From Triplophysa rosa (taxonomy: Eukaryota > Chordata > Actinopteri > Cypriniformes > Nemacheilidae): a stretch of 64,000 bases of DNA. Made by a program: the position numbers and the translations under genes. The notes beneath the pieces were generated by a model. The model saw only the letters and a program-made list of their open reading frames with translations. It was not told where the DNA came from and searched no databases. The stretch lies in the NCBI RefSeq assembly GCF_024868665.1, contig NC_079893.1, positions 15,171,430-15,235,429 of the forward strand. The letters run 5' to 3'. Of the stretch, positions 9,636 through 20,214 are shown in pieces (positions within the stretch are counted from its first letter, which is position 1; each line of letters starts with the position of its first letter).

Positions 9636-12560
9636 CTCAACTCAACTCAACTTTATTTATATAGCGCTTTTACAATTTTCATTGTTACAAAGCAGCTGCA
9701 CATGAGACACATTGACTACAAGCAAAACAATCAAAGTTGTACCTGCAAAAACAAGAAAAGGTTGAAAACACAGAAGACAGACACACCCACACACAAAACA
9801 CTCCACACACACAACACGCACCAACACACACAGAGACACACAAACACACGGATGCGCACGCACAAACACACAACACACACACACACGTACGTACACAGAC
9901 AAGTACGCACACACACACACGCTCAGTGAGAGCACACATTTAGGATAAAGGAGAGAGAAGCACAGGTCAAATATAACAGATAATAAATTCCTATATGCAA
10001 TATTAATTAAGTAAAACTTTAAAATTCTAAAGCAGCCCCCCCGGTCAGGCAGATAGTGCAAAAACAGTATGCAAACGGTGGCGAGGAACCCAAAACTCTA
10101 ATCGAGAAAAAAAACCTCAGGAGAACCCAGGCCCAACCAGGGGATTCCAGTTCCCCTCTGGCAAAAGCTGCTGCCTCTGCACAAGCTCCAGAGAGCTTGC
10201 ACAACAAGGCTAAATAAAATAAATAAACTTAATAATAAAATAAATTATAGTTTAAGATTATCATTAATAATCTAATAGCATTTGAAATTTTGTGGTGAAG
10301 ACATGTCAAGAGACCGCGTCCTTCTTTATCCAGCTCTATCATCTCAGCTCTTGTCAGGTCCCCACTTCCCATTCTCCGCTCTACCATCAGGTCAGGCCAT
10401 GAACTGCATCCTGCTCGCTGTGGTAACCTTGGAACAATGAGACAAGACTGGCTGAGAGTAGAGTACTGTTCTGTACTCTTTGATGCAACAAGTACATCAG
10501 TTGTGTTTTTGGTTCCGGTTGATCTAACTAATGCAGCCTAAACCCTCTGAAGATTTATATTATGGAAGAGTAGTGTATGCAAGATTAAAAAGATGCGTCT
10601 TTAGTCTAGATTTAAACTGACAGAGTGTGTCTGCCTCCCGGACAGTGCAGGGAAGACTATTCCAAAGTTTAGGCGCTAGATAGGAAAAGGATCTACCACC
10701 TGCACTTGATTTTGAAATTCTAGGTATTACCAACTGACAGGACGCCTGAGAGCGTAATGCACGTGAAGGACTGTAATACAAAAGGAGTTCATTCAAGTAC
10801 TGAGGAGCTAAACCATGTAAGGCTTTATAGGTAATAAGCAAGATTTTAAAGTTAACGCGATGCTTTATAGGTAACCAGTGCAAGGTTGACAGAACCGGGC
10901 TAATATGTTCATACTTTTTTGTACGTGTAAGAACTCGAGCTGCCGCGTTTTGGACCAATTGGAGTTTTTGTAATAAGCCTGCAGGGCAACCACCTAACAG
11001 TGCATTACAGTAATCTAGTCTTGATGTCATGAATGCATGAATTAACTTCTCTGCATCTGAGATTGACAGCATATGACGTAGTTTAGATATATTCTTAAAA
11101 TGGAAAAACGCAATTTTACAGGTGTTGGCGACGTGGCTCTCAAATGACAGATTACTATCGAATAGAACGCCAAGATTCTTTGCTGACGACGAGGGTTTTA
11201 TGGAACATCCGTCAATAGTTAAACAGTATTCTTGGTTGTTACTTATAGCAGTTTTCGGTCCAATAAGTAACACTTCCGTTTTGTCCGAGTTCAGTAATAA
11301 AAAGTTGTTACTCATCCAGTTTTTTATATCGACTATGCATTCCATTATTCGATGGAACTGCTGTGTTTCATGAGGCTTCGAGGAAATATAAAGTTGAGTA
11401 TCATCAGCATAACAGTGAAAGCTAACTCCGTGTCGCTTTATTATATCTCCTAGAGGTAGCATGTATAATGCGAAGAGCAGAGGCCCTAAGACTGAGCCCT
11501 GTGGTACACCGTACTGGACTTGCGATTTGCGTGACACCTCATTGTTTATTGCTACAAATTGAAAACGGTCGGATAAATAAGATTTAAACCATTTCAAAGC
11601 TATTCCCTTAATGCCGACATAATTTTCGAGTCTATGTAGGAGTGTGCTGTGGTCAATGGTATCGAATGCAGCACTAAGGTCTAGCAGCACCAATAACGAG
11701 ATACAACCTCGGTCAGACGCCAATAGCAGATCATTTGTAACTCTGATCAAAGCAGTCTCTGTACTGTGACATGCTCTAAATCCAGACTGGAATTCTTCAT
11801 TGATGTCATTCCTTTGGAGGAAGGAGCATAATTGAGTTGAAACTACTTTTTCCAGAATTTTAGATATGAAAGGTAGATTCGATATAGGCCTGTAGTTCCT
11901 TAGTTCTCTAGGGTCGAGTTGGGGTTTTTTGACAAGGGGCCTTATAACAGCCACCTTATATGCTTTAGGCACATGTCCTAATGTCAGAGATGAGTTAATA
12001 ATACCAAGAAGAGGATCTATAATTTCTGGGAGCATCTCTTTCAGTAGATTTGTAGGTATAGGGTCTAGTATGCATGTTGTTGATTTAGATGATCTAATAA
12101 TTTTAGACAGCTCATCTTGATCTACGGTATAAAATAATTGCATTTTCTCCTTAAGGGCGCTGTAGTTAGTTTGTTCAGCGGGTTTCACTTCTGATTGCAT
12201 TGTTATAATTTTTTCTCTAATATCTTGGATTTTATATGTGAAGTAGTTCATAAATTCATCACTGCTATGCTGATATACAGGATCAGAAGTCACTGACGAT
12301 TTATTTTTTGTTAATTTAGCCACCGTGTTAAATAAAAACCTAGGGTTGTGCTGGTTTTCTTCTATTAGTGATGAAAAGTAGGCGGATCTAGAAGTTATTA
12401 GGGCTTTCCTGTATTTTCGAATACTATCCTTCCATGCTGTACGAAATACCTCTAATTTAGTTTTCTTAAAGTTGCGCTCCATTTTTCGGGCCGCTTTCTT
12501 TAGAGCCTGAGTGTGTTCATTATACCACGGTGTGGGGCTGCCATTTTTAATTTTTATACC
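9636..12560 (-). mobile_element. CR1/L2-type LINE copy A, 5' truncated
   Basis: The 3' tail is at the left: TCAACTCAACTCAAC, then TTTATTTATATAGCGCTTTT, then an AC-rich tract that is the complement of the TG tract in the other copies. The RT frame runs leftward from 12482. Similarity to the L2 copy at 13.8-18.7 kb stops at about 12560, just before the place where the endonuclease would begin. This is the usual 5' truncation of a LINE. Confidence 0.92.
10560..12482 (-). CDS. L2 reverse transcriptase (ORF2 C-terminal part), open frame of 640 aa
   Basis: The longest intact LINE frame in the window. It has NYRPISNLPFISKILEKVV at about 196-214, the first catalytic Asp in LLDLSAAFDTIDH at about 266-278, [12 protein letters not shown] at about 326-337 and the YADD box at about 358-361. 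The C-terminal part (NAAARVLTRTKKYEHISPVL, LHWLPIKHRVNFKILL) is the conserved L2/CR1 tail. The endonuclease is missing, so the protein could not start target-primed reverse transcription alone. The first Met is only the first ATG after the truncation, not a natural start. Confidence 0.93.
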   Translation of the reverse strand: MERNFKKTKLEVFRTAWKDSIRKYRKALITSRSAYFSSLIEENQHNPRFLFNTVAKLTKNKSSVTSDPVYQHSSDEFMNYFTYKIQDIREKIITMQSEVKPAEQTNYSALKEKMQLFYTVDQDELSKIIRSSKSTTCILDPIPTNLLKEMLPEIIDPLLGIINSSLTLGHVPKAYKVAVIRPLVKKPQLDPRELRNYRPISNLPFISKILEKVVSTQLCSFLQRNDINEEFQSGFRACHSTETALIRVTNDLLLASDRGCISLLVLLDLSAAFDTIDHSTLLHRLENYVGIKGIALKWFKSYLSDRFQFVAINNEVSRKSQVQYGVPQGSVLGPLLFALYMLPLGDIIKRHGVSFHCYADDTQLYISSKPHETQQFHRIMECIVDIKNWMSNNFLLLNSDKTEVLLIGPKTAISNNQEYCLTIDGCSIKPSSSAKNLGVLFDSNLSFESHVANTCKIAFFHFKNISKLRHMLSISDAEKLIHAFMTSRLDYCNALLGGCPAGLLQKLQLVQNAAARVLTRTKKYEHISPVLSTLHWLPIKHRVNFKILLITYKALHGLAPQYLNELLLYYSPSRALRSQASCQLVIPRISKSSAGGRSFSYLAPKLWNSLPCTVREADTLCQFKSRLKTHLFNLAYTTLP

Positions 12561-13011
12561 TGATGTGGGTGGGAAATCAAGGCAATTTTCTTAAAATGTT
12601 TATTGAAGTACATTAATACAATATAAAGCAGGCCAAAATGGACAAATTAAAAATGATTTTGTTCTTTTAGTAGAAACTTTATTTTTTCATGGTAAGGTTG
12701 ACATTTTCATGGAATTGCTCATATTTGACTTCCTGGATCAATGCAAACTCTATCCACGTGAGATTTCCAAGTCTCACGAGAGTAATTCAAGATCACGGAG
12801 CAGTCAAAGTTCTGCGATGTCATACGCTGTCCGCGCATGCTGCAAGAATTCTAATGTGTGCTTACACAGGGTTGGGGAGCCTTCAAGTAGCATACTGCTG
12901 GCTGACAGTAAAGTAAATCAATGGGAGAGATTAATTTTGAGTGAAAAGGGAACACAATCTTTCCTGTTCAATCTTCACCTTGAATCAGATTATATTGAAT
13001 TGTAGCATTCG
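12561..13011. other. No recognisable gene
   Basis: Short frames of 75-98 codons exist at 12689-13005, but they carry no domain I recognise and overlap each other. I see no element ends and no splice-flanked exon. Confidence 0.4.
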
Positions 13012-13455
13012 GTAACGCTTTAGATTACAACCTGCAACACTAATGTACCTACGTGTAGGTATAAGGGAACAATATTTTAAGTTTGGGTAATAAAGGGGTA
13101 GCTACCATATACAACCCGCAAAAAACTGCATAAGTAAACCTAAATTTACGGGGTAAGTTTTGGTAATTATTGTGTACGTATACGTGTAGGTATAAGGGAA
13201 CAATATTTTAAATTAGGGTAATAAAGGGGTAGCAACCAGATATAAGTGGGGACTGTTTTTGTTCCACGAAGTTACAGGGTAAGAACAATAAATATACACA
13301 CAATCTGATATCCTTGACTCTGAAATCTTTATTTAAAAACAATCCGCAATGTACCGCATAATTAATTAATTGTAACAATAATGTACCTCTACAGTAGGCT
13401 ACACATCAGTAGGTAAAGGGGAGCAATATGCAAAGTTTGGGGAATAAAGGGGTAA
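13012..13455. mobile_element. Unclassified DNA element with internal tandem units
   Basis: It starts GGTAACGCTTTAGATTACA, a terminus type frequent in fish non-autonomous DNA transposons. A module with ACGTGTAGGTATAAGGGAAC followed by GGTAATAAAGGGGTAG occurs at about 13050 and 13180, and a diverged one at about 13400. Bases 13270-13341 match 20143-20214 in inverted orientation. No coding sequence. Confidence 0.55.
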
Positions 13456-13769
13456 GATTCAGGAAATTAAAAAATAGATATTTATACTGTAAGTATTTTA
13501 ATATTACGTGGTATGCATGACCTACAGTATGCTAGACAACAATGGGATAAAGTTAGCGTTAGCACGCGTTCCATATCGGTCTGGAGAGTCTGTCAGCAAA
13601 TTTTGGCTTAGCATCATGATTAAAAGAAAAAGCTGAAAATTGGGTTGTGTGTAAACTTTTATTAAATTATTTTTTTTTTTACAAATTTTAAATACTAAAA
13701 TGAAATTAAAATGCTACATTTAATTCAAATAAAATTTTATTTGGGAAAATATAATGTTAAAAAACTCCA
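13456..13769. other. AT-rich spacer
   Basis: No gene. It includes homopolymer T and A runs near 13665-13740 and lies just upstream of the 5' UTR of L2 copy B. Confidence 0.5.
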
Positions 13770-14144
13770 ACACCTTGCTCGTTTTTAACTTCCGGTTCCT
13801 GTCTATATCGCTGCCGGCGGTTTGTTTGTATCCCTGCACTTGCACTTCGTTTTAATATTAGTGTATTTAATTATCGTTACTTATCACTGTCGTTGCTAAC
13901 TTATCCTGATATCTCAATAACCCTGTTCTTGTTATTTACGTGAAGATTCTAAACCAAAATTGATAGTTAACTTAACGCCATTAGCATAGCATTAGCATGT
14001 TAGTTTGCTTTCTGTTTACACTGTGGAATATCATCTTGCCTCTAGTTTATCTTGTGTGCTATCTGTTTCTCTTTTTAAACGTACATACTACGATTCATCG
14101 AGCAACCTTGGTAAATCGGAATTGCACTTCAAACCTGGTGAGTT

Positions 14145-15012
14145 ATGGCTTCTATTCCTATTATTGTTACTTGCACCACATGTCATATGTTTAGCTTAGC
14201 CTTCTCTGTCAGCTGCGAGGGATTTATATGTGATAAATGCAGGGAAATAGTTAGTCTGATAGAGAAGATCTTAGAATTAGAGTCTCGCATCCAATCTTTA
14301 TCTGAGGATAGTAAGAGTGTAAGGACCATAGAAAACACTTTGGATGCGATTTGGATGCACTTGGATTAGCGCACAGCTCGGTTCCAGTTGAAAATCCCCC
14401 ACAGCTGGGAAACTTCGTGACTGTGAGACGGCGTAGTCGCAGGACAAAACATCACTCAACCGTTCCGATTACAGTCTCGAACAGGTTTGCCCCGCTCAGT
14501 GACGCACCGACTGAGAAACCTGCTGAAAGTTCCTTAGCTATCGGTGATTCTCTTGTTCGGAACATTAACATAGAGGCACCAGCCACCATAGTCAAATGTT
14601 TACCAGGAGCCAGAGTGCCTGACATCAAGTCAAATTTAAATGTGCTGGCTAAGGCTAATCGTAAATTCAGTAAGATTGTTATTCACGTTGGCACAAATGA
14701 TGTTCGACTACGTCAACTGGAGATAAAGATAATATTAAAGAGGTGTGTGAGCTCGCAAGCGCGATGTCAGACACTGTAATATTCTCTGGCCCCCTCACTG
14801 CTTATCGTGGTGATGAGATTTATAGCAGATTATCATCACTAAATGGCTGGTTGTCTGAGTGGTGCCTGCAGAATGATATAGTTTTTATAAATAACTGGAA
14901 GAGTTTTGAGGGCAGACCTGACCTGTTGAAACAAGATGGTCTCCATCCCTCCTGGGCTGGGGCTTCCCTCCTGTCTAGAAATATGGCAAAAAGTCTTAAT
15001 TCTAAAGCTTGA
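14145..15012 (+). pseudogene. L2 ORF1 with zinc-finger-like start and SGNH esterase-like domain, frameshifted
   Basis: The first part (14145-14369) has a CX2C pair (TCHM) and a second one (CDKC), like the PHD-type finger of CR1/L2 ORF1, followed by a coiled-coil-like stretch (REIVSLIEKILELESRIQSL). After a frameshift, 14351-15012 has SLAIGDSLVRNI (GDS nucleophile block), IVIHVGTNDV and DGLHPSWAG (catalytic Asp-His block). These blocks match the esterase domain found in many CR1/L2 ORF1 proteins. A second frameshift near 14745 splits the esterase. ORF1p is thought to bind RNA and membranes during retrotransposition. Confidence 0.82.
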
Positions 15013-15254
15013 CTCACTGGGGCCCAGGTCAGGGAGCAGACAGAATGGCTTAACCAACTATCTGCTTGCCGTCTCACGTCGCAGAATACACAACATGTAC
15101 AACATGTAGTAATCCGTTCTCCCAAACATCACAAAATAGAGACTGTGTCTGTCCCCCGGATTAGCAAACATAAAATAATGCGTAAACCTCTTGAAAGTAA
15201 TTTAATAAATGTTAAACAAATTAAACATGAACAAAATACAGATATCAACTGTTA

Positions 15255-15949
15255 CGACTCAGATTGCTAAATAATAGATCTCTCTCTAATAAAGCACTTT
15301 TTGTTAACAATATGATAAGGATCATAAAATAGACATGCTCTGTTTGATAGAAACATGGCTAAAACCAGATGATTATATTACTTTAAATGAATCTGTCCCC
15401 AAAGATTATTATTATAAACATGAGCCTTGTGTAAAAGGCAGAGGGGGAGGTGTCGCAGCACTTTACAATAACTCTATTAGCATTTCCAAGAAGTCTAACT
15501 CTAAATACAATTATTTTGAAGTCATGGTAATTCATGTTTCAACACCTAATACTAAGGATAAAACATTTTTTAAATTTATTCTGGTAATTGTATATAGGCA
15601 CCACACAGATTTTATTGAAGAATTTGGTGGGCTCTTATCAGAACTAGTACTGGCTGCAGATAGAGTCCTTGTTGTTGGTGACTTTAACATCCATGTAGAT
15701 AACGATACAGATGCCTTAGGAATGGCTTTCAAAGACACTCTTAACTCCATGGGCGTTAGTCAACATGTGTCAGGACCCACTCACCTTCGTAATCATACTT
15801 TAGATTTAATATTGTGTTACGATATAAATGTGGATGACGTTAAAATCCTTCAGCAGAGTGAAGACATTTCGGATCATTATCTGGTATTATGTTTGCTTCA
15901 CTTGCCTACGGCTGCAAAAAAATCCCTTGTTACAAATATGGTGGAATAA
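15255..15949 (+). pseudogene. L2 apurinic-like endonuclease domain
   Basis: It starts in another frame with LLNNRSLSNKALFVNN at about 15266-15313. After a frameshift near 15325 it continues CLIETWLKPDD (the Glu of the active site), then VYRHHTDFIEEF, VVGDFNIHVDN (Asp/Asn pair), GPTHLRNHTLDLIL and SDHYLVL (Asp-His pair). These are the conserved blocks of the AP-type endonuclease that nicks target DNA. Only the upstream frameshift disrupts it. Confidence 0.85.
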
Positions 15950-16142
15950 TAACTTCAACTACCAAAGATGCGTTTCTCGATAATCTGCCCCGAATTGTCT
16001 CAAATCTCTAGTATGAGAAAAAACGTTGAATATCTTGACATTACCATTTAAAATTTTTTCTCCACCTTCTCGGAAACGCTAGACACAGTTGCTCCTCTAT
16101 GTTTAAAGAAGATTAAAAAAGGCAGCCCAACAATGTGGTATA

Positions 16143-17749
16143 ATGAACACACGCAAGGCGCTAAAGAAGGCGGCCCGAAAAATGGAGAGCAACTTTAAGA
16201 AAACTAAATTAGAGGTATTTCGTACAGCATGGAAGGACAGTATTCGAAAACACAGGAAAGCCCTAAAAATGTCTAGATCCGCCTACTTTTCATCATTAAT
16301 AGAAGAAAACCAGCACAACCCTAGGTTTTTATTTAACACAGTGGCGAAATTAACAAAAAATAAATCATCAGCGACTTCAGATTCTGGATATCAGCATAAC
16401 AGTGATGAATTTATGAACTACTTCACAAATAAAATCCAAGATATTAGAGAACAAATTATAACAATGCAACCAGAAGTGAAACCTGCTGAACAAACTAAAT
16501 ACAGCGCCCCGAAGAAGAAATTGCAATTATTTTCTACAGGCCTATATCAAATCTACCTTTCATATCTAAAGTTCTGGAAAAAGTAGTTTCAACTCAATTA
16601 TGCTCCTTCCTCCAAAGGAATGACATCAATGAAGAATTCCAGTCTGGATTTAGAGGATGTCACAGTACAGAGACTGCTTTGATCAGAGTTACAAATGATC
16701 TGCTATTGGCCTCTGACTGAGGTTGTATCTCGTTGTTGGTGCTGCTAGACCTTAGTGCTGCATTCGACACCATTGACCACAGCACACTCCTACATAGACT
16801 CGAAAATTACGTCGGCATTAAGGGAATAGCTTTAAAATGGTTTAAATCTTATTTATCTGACCGTTTTCAATTTGTAGCAATAAACAATGAGGTGTCACGC
16901 AAATCGCAAGTCCAGTACGGTGTACCACAGGGCTCAGTCTTAGGGAACACAGCAGTTCCATCAAATAATGGAATGCATAGGCGATATAAAAAACTGGATG
17001 AGTAACAACTTTTTATTACTGAACTCGGACAAAACAGAAGTGTTACTTATTGGACCGAAAACCACCATACGTAACAACCAAGAATACTGCTTAACTATTG
17101 ATGGATGTTCCATAAAACCCTCATCGTCAGCTAAGAATCTTGGTGTTCTATTCGATAGTAATCTGTCATATGAGAGCCACGTCGCCAACACCTGTAAAAT
17201 TGAATTTTTCCATTTTAAGAATATATCTAAACTACGTCATATGCTGTCAATGTCAGATGCAGAGAAGTTAATTCATGCATTCATGACATCAAGACTAGCT
17301 TACTGTAATGCACTGTTAGGTGGTTGCCCTGCAGGCTTATTACAAAAACTCCAACTGGTCCAAAACGCAGCAGCTCGCGTTCTTACACGTACAAAAAAGT
17401 ATGAACATATTAGCCCGGTTCTGTCAACCTTGCACTGGTTACCTATAAAGCATCGCGTTAACTTTAAAATCTTGCTTAAATCTAGTATAAAGTGCTACAT
17501 GGTTTAGCTCCTCAGTACTTGAGTGAACTCCTCTTGTATTACAGTCCTTCACATGCATTACGCTCTCAGGCATCCTGTCAGTTGGTAATACCTAGAATTT
17601 CAAAATCAAGTGCAGGTGGTAGATCCTTTTCCTATCTAGCGCCTAAACTTTGGAATAGTCTTCCCTGCACTGTCCGGGAGGCAGACACACTCTGTCTGTT
17701 TAAATCTAGACTAAAGACACATAATCTTGCATACACTACACTTCCATAA
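16143..17749 (+). pseudogene. L2 reverse transcriptase with two internal deletions
   Basis: It is closely similar to copy A on the other strand, beginning with ESNFKKTKLEVFRTAWKDS. A deletion near 16540 removes the block before RPISN. A TGA falls in the stretch LLLASD*GCISLLVLL near 16718. A second deletion at about 16944 joins PQGSVLG directly to the segment after YADD, so the catalytic box is missing. The tail at 16968-17749 is otherwise well preserved, with one frameshift near 17490. It cannot be active. Confidence 0.9.
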
Positions 17750-18655
17750 TATAAATCCTCTGAGGGTTTAGGCTGCATTAGTTAGATCAACAGGAACCAG
17801 GAACACAACTGATATACTTGTTGCATCAAAGAGTGCTGAACAGTACTCTACTCTCAGCCAGTCTTGTCTCATTGTTCCAAGGTTACCACAGCGAGCAGGA
17901 TGCAGTTCATGCCCAGACCTGATGGTAGAGCGGAGAATGGGAAGCGGCGACCTGACAAGAGCTGAGATGATAGAGCTGGCTAAAGAAGGGCGCGGTGACT
18001 TGACACGTCTTCACTACAAAATTTCAAATGCTATTAGATTATTAATGACAATCTTAAATCTATAATTTACCTTATTCATAAGTTTATTTATTTTTATTTA
18101 GCCTTGTTGTGCAAGCACTGTCAAGCTTGTGCAGATGCAGCAGCTTTTGCCAGAGGGGAACTGGAATCCCCTGGTTGGGCCTGGGTTCCCTGGAGGTTTG
18201 GGTTCCTCACCACCGTTTGCATACTGTTTTGCACTATTTTCCTGGCCGGGGGGCTGCTTTAGAATTTTAAGTTTTACTTAATTAATATTGCATATAGGAA
18301 TTTATAGTCTGTTTAATATTTGACCTGTGTTTCTCTCTCCTTTATCTTAAATGTGTGCTTTCACTGTGCGTGCATGTCTGTGTGTGTGTGTGTGTGCATG
18401 CGTATCTGTGTGTGTGTGTGTGCGTCTCCGTGTGTCTGCGTGTCCATGTCTTTGTGTGTTAGTACGTGTGCATATTGTGTGTGTGGAGTGTTTTGTATGT
18501 GGGTATGTCTGTCTTCTGTGTTTTCACCTTTTTTCTTGTTTTTACAGGTATAACTTTAATTGTTTTGCTTATGGTCAATATGTCTCATGTACAGCTGCTT
18601 AGTAATAATGAAAATTGTAAAAACCGCTATATAAATAAAGTTGAGTTGAGTTGAG

Positions 18656-19851
18656 CTTGTCATTTCTGTGTCTGCTACTGGCATGAAGGAAACGCATGCA
18701 ACATTAAATAAACTGATTTAATTTCTGCTCCAGATAGCTAGTCTTAAAAATATGCTATTTTCCAGATATCTTAAAATAGTTTCATTTATTTGAATGTGCT
18801 GGTTTAAAAATGTATGTCATTGACATTGACATTGAAATGACCATAATTTATGCAATATGCTAAACCTGCAAAGAACCGACCCAATGTGAAACAGCGGACC
18901 TGGCAATTGAGGGTATGCGACGAAGCACGGAGCAGTGTTGCTGGCGGACCGATGAATACAGGAAGTTGCTGTACTGCTGTATGCTGTGCAGGTGTAGCTA
19001 TTGATACGAGGTTAAATCGCTTTGTTAAATAAAGAGGATAACACTGCATAAAGGAATCACACTGTGAGTGAGGATCAGCAAGCTAGGGAAGGACATCGGA
19101 ATCAAAACTCTTTTTTAAAAACGCTACCAGCCAACAGGTTAGCTACAATACATACAGTTAATGATACCATAGTAATTGTCATGTAAAATAATTTTATTGA
19201 AGTCAAATAAAGGAGTAGCTCCCTAAAATAATGTATTTTTATTTGCTTTCTGTATATTGCAGAACAGCAAGAGCTTCAAGATTTTATCAACTCCTCAGCA
19301 TCAAAAACCTCAGCGGAAAAGAACAGCAAAAGGAAGCCAAGCAATAAAAAAACAAGGAAAATACAAACGTGCTATTTATTTATAGTATTTAAAATTATAT
19401 AACAATTATTATTATTTTTTATTATATTATTAACAATATTATATAAACATTTTTTGTTGTTGTTGTGAGAGGAATAAAGGACGGCATTTCTCGCGTGATT
19501 TTCTCATCACACTTAAAACGCGGTTTACACAATGTCTCTTATGCATGCGCTGGTGAGAGTGGATATGCTTTAAAAAGTTTAAAGTACTGGTGTTTTTTAA
19601 AGTTTTGCTTCAGACATTAATTAATCCATCGGGTTTGGTTGGATTACTGACGTTATGGCTGTTTGATCCTTCATCTTTTAGGAACCATGAACTTGTAGCA
19701 TTGTAGAGTATTTTAACTAAAATCCTTCTTGTGGTTATGTGGGGGAAAAGAAAGAAAAAACTCATAGCCTATACATATCCTATAGCAATTGCTGTTAATT
19801 TGTTTTGAAATAAGAGGAAGTAGCCAATAAATATACATTATTGGAAATGTA
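18656..19851. other. Non-coding spacer with one weak exon-like stretch
   Basis: No confident gene. At about 19260 a polypyrimidine-poor CTGTATATTGCAG is followed by a frame beginning EQQELQDFINSSASK that stays open for about 45 codons. It is lysine and serine rich; I do not recognise it. 19380-19450 is almost pure A/T. Confidence 0.35.
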
Positions 19852-20117
19852 GGTCACACTTCAGTATAGGGGGCAATTCTCACTATTAACAAACCATTAA
19901 CTACGACTTTTCCCCCAATAAACTCTTAATTTGTTGCTTATTAATATTTAGTAAGGTAGTTGTTATGTTAAGGTTTTGGGCAGGATTAGGGATGTAGAGT
20001 ATGGTTATGCAGAATATGTGCTTTATAAGTACTAATAAACAGCCAATATGCCAATAATAGGCATGTTAATATCAACTAGTTAATAGTGAGAATTGCCCCC
20101 TATACTGAAGTGTTACC
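19852..20117. mobile_element. 266-bp MITE, hAT-like target duplication
   Basis: The 39-bp ends are near-perfect inverted repeats: GGTCACACTTCAGTATAGGG at the left and the complement of GGTAACACTTCAGTATAGGG at the right. The flanks GAAATGTA (19844-19851) and CAAATGTA (20118-20125) match at seven of eight bases, as expected for an 8-bp hAT-type duplication. No coding sequence. Confidence 0.85.
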
Positions 20118-20142
20118 CAAATGTATTTTGAAATAAGTTGTT

Positions 20143-20214
20143 TTTTAAATAAAGGTTTCAGAGTCAAGGATATCAGATTGTGTGTATATGTATTGTTCTT
20201 ATCCTGTAACCTTA
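20143..20214 (-). repeat. Inverted copy of 13270-13341
   Basis: About 72 bp, including the segment TCAAGGATATCAGATTGTGT, repeat the end region of the DNA element at 13 kb in opposite orientation with only a few mismatches. It sits immediately upstream of L2 copy C. Confidence 0.8.

Larger units (their letters stand above)
13770..18655 (+). mobile_element. CR1/L2-type LINE copy B, nearly full length but broken
   Basis: This copy has a GC-richer 5' UTR (about 13770-14140), ORF1, endonuclease, RT, a TG-rich 3' UTR and a tail of TTGAGTTGAG repeats ending near 18655. It is the only copy here that retains all parts. Frameshifts in ORF1 and endonuclease and two internal deletions in the RT inactivate it. 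The deletions are near 16540 (fingers region) and 16944 (removing YADD). The exact 5' end is uncertain because no target duplication is evident. Confidence 0.88.

Noticed and set aside
10560..12482. A cellular reverse transcriptase gene
   Set aside because: It is the C-terminal part of an L2 ORF2 with the L2 tail and 3' UTR attached; the first Met is accidental.
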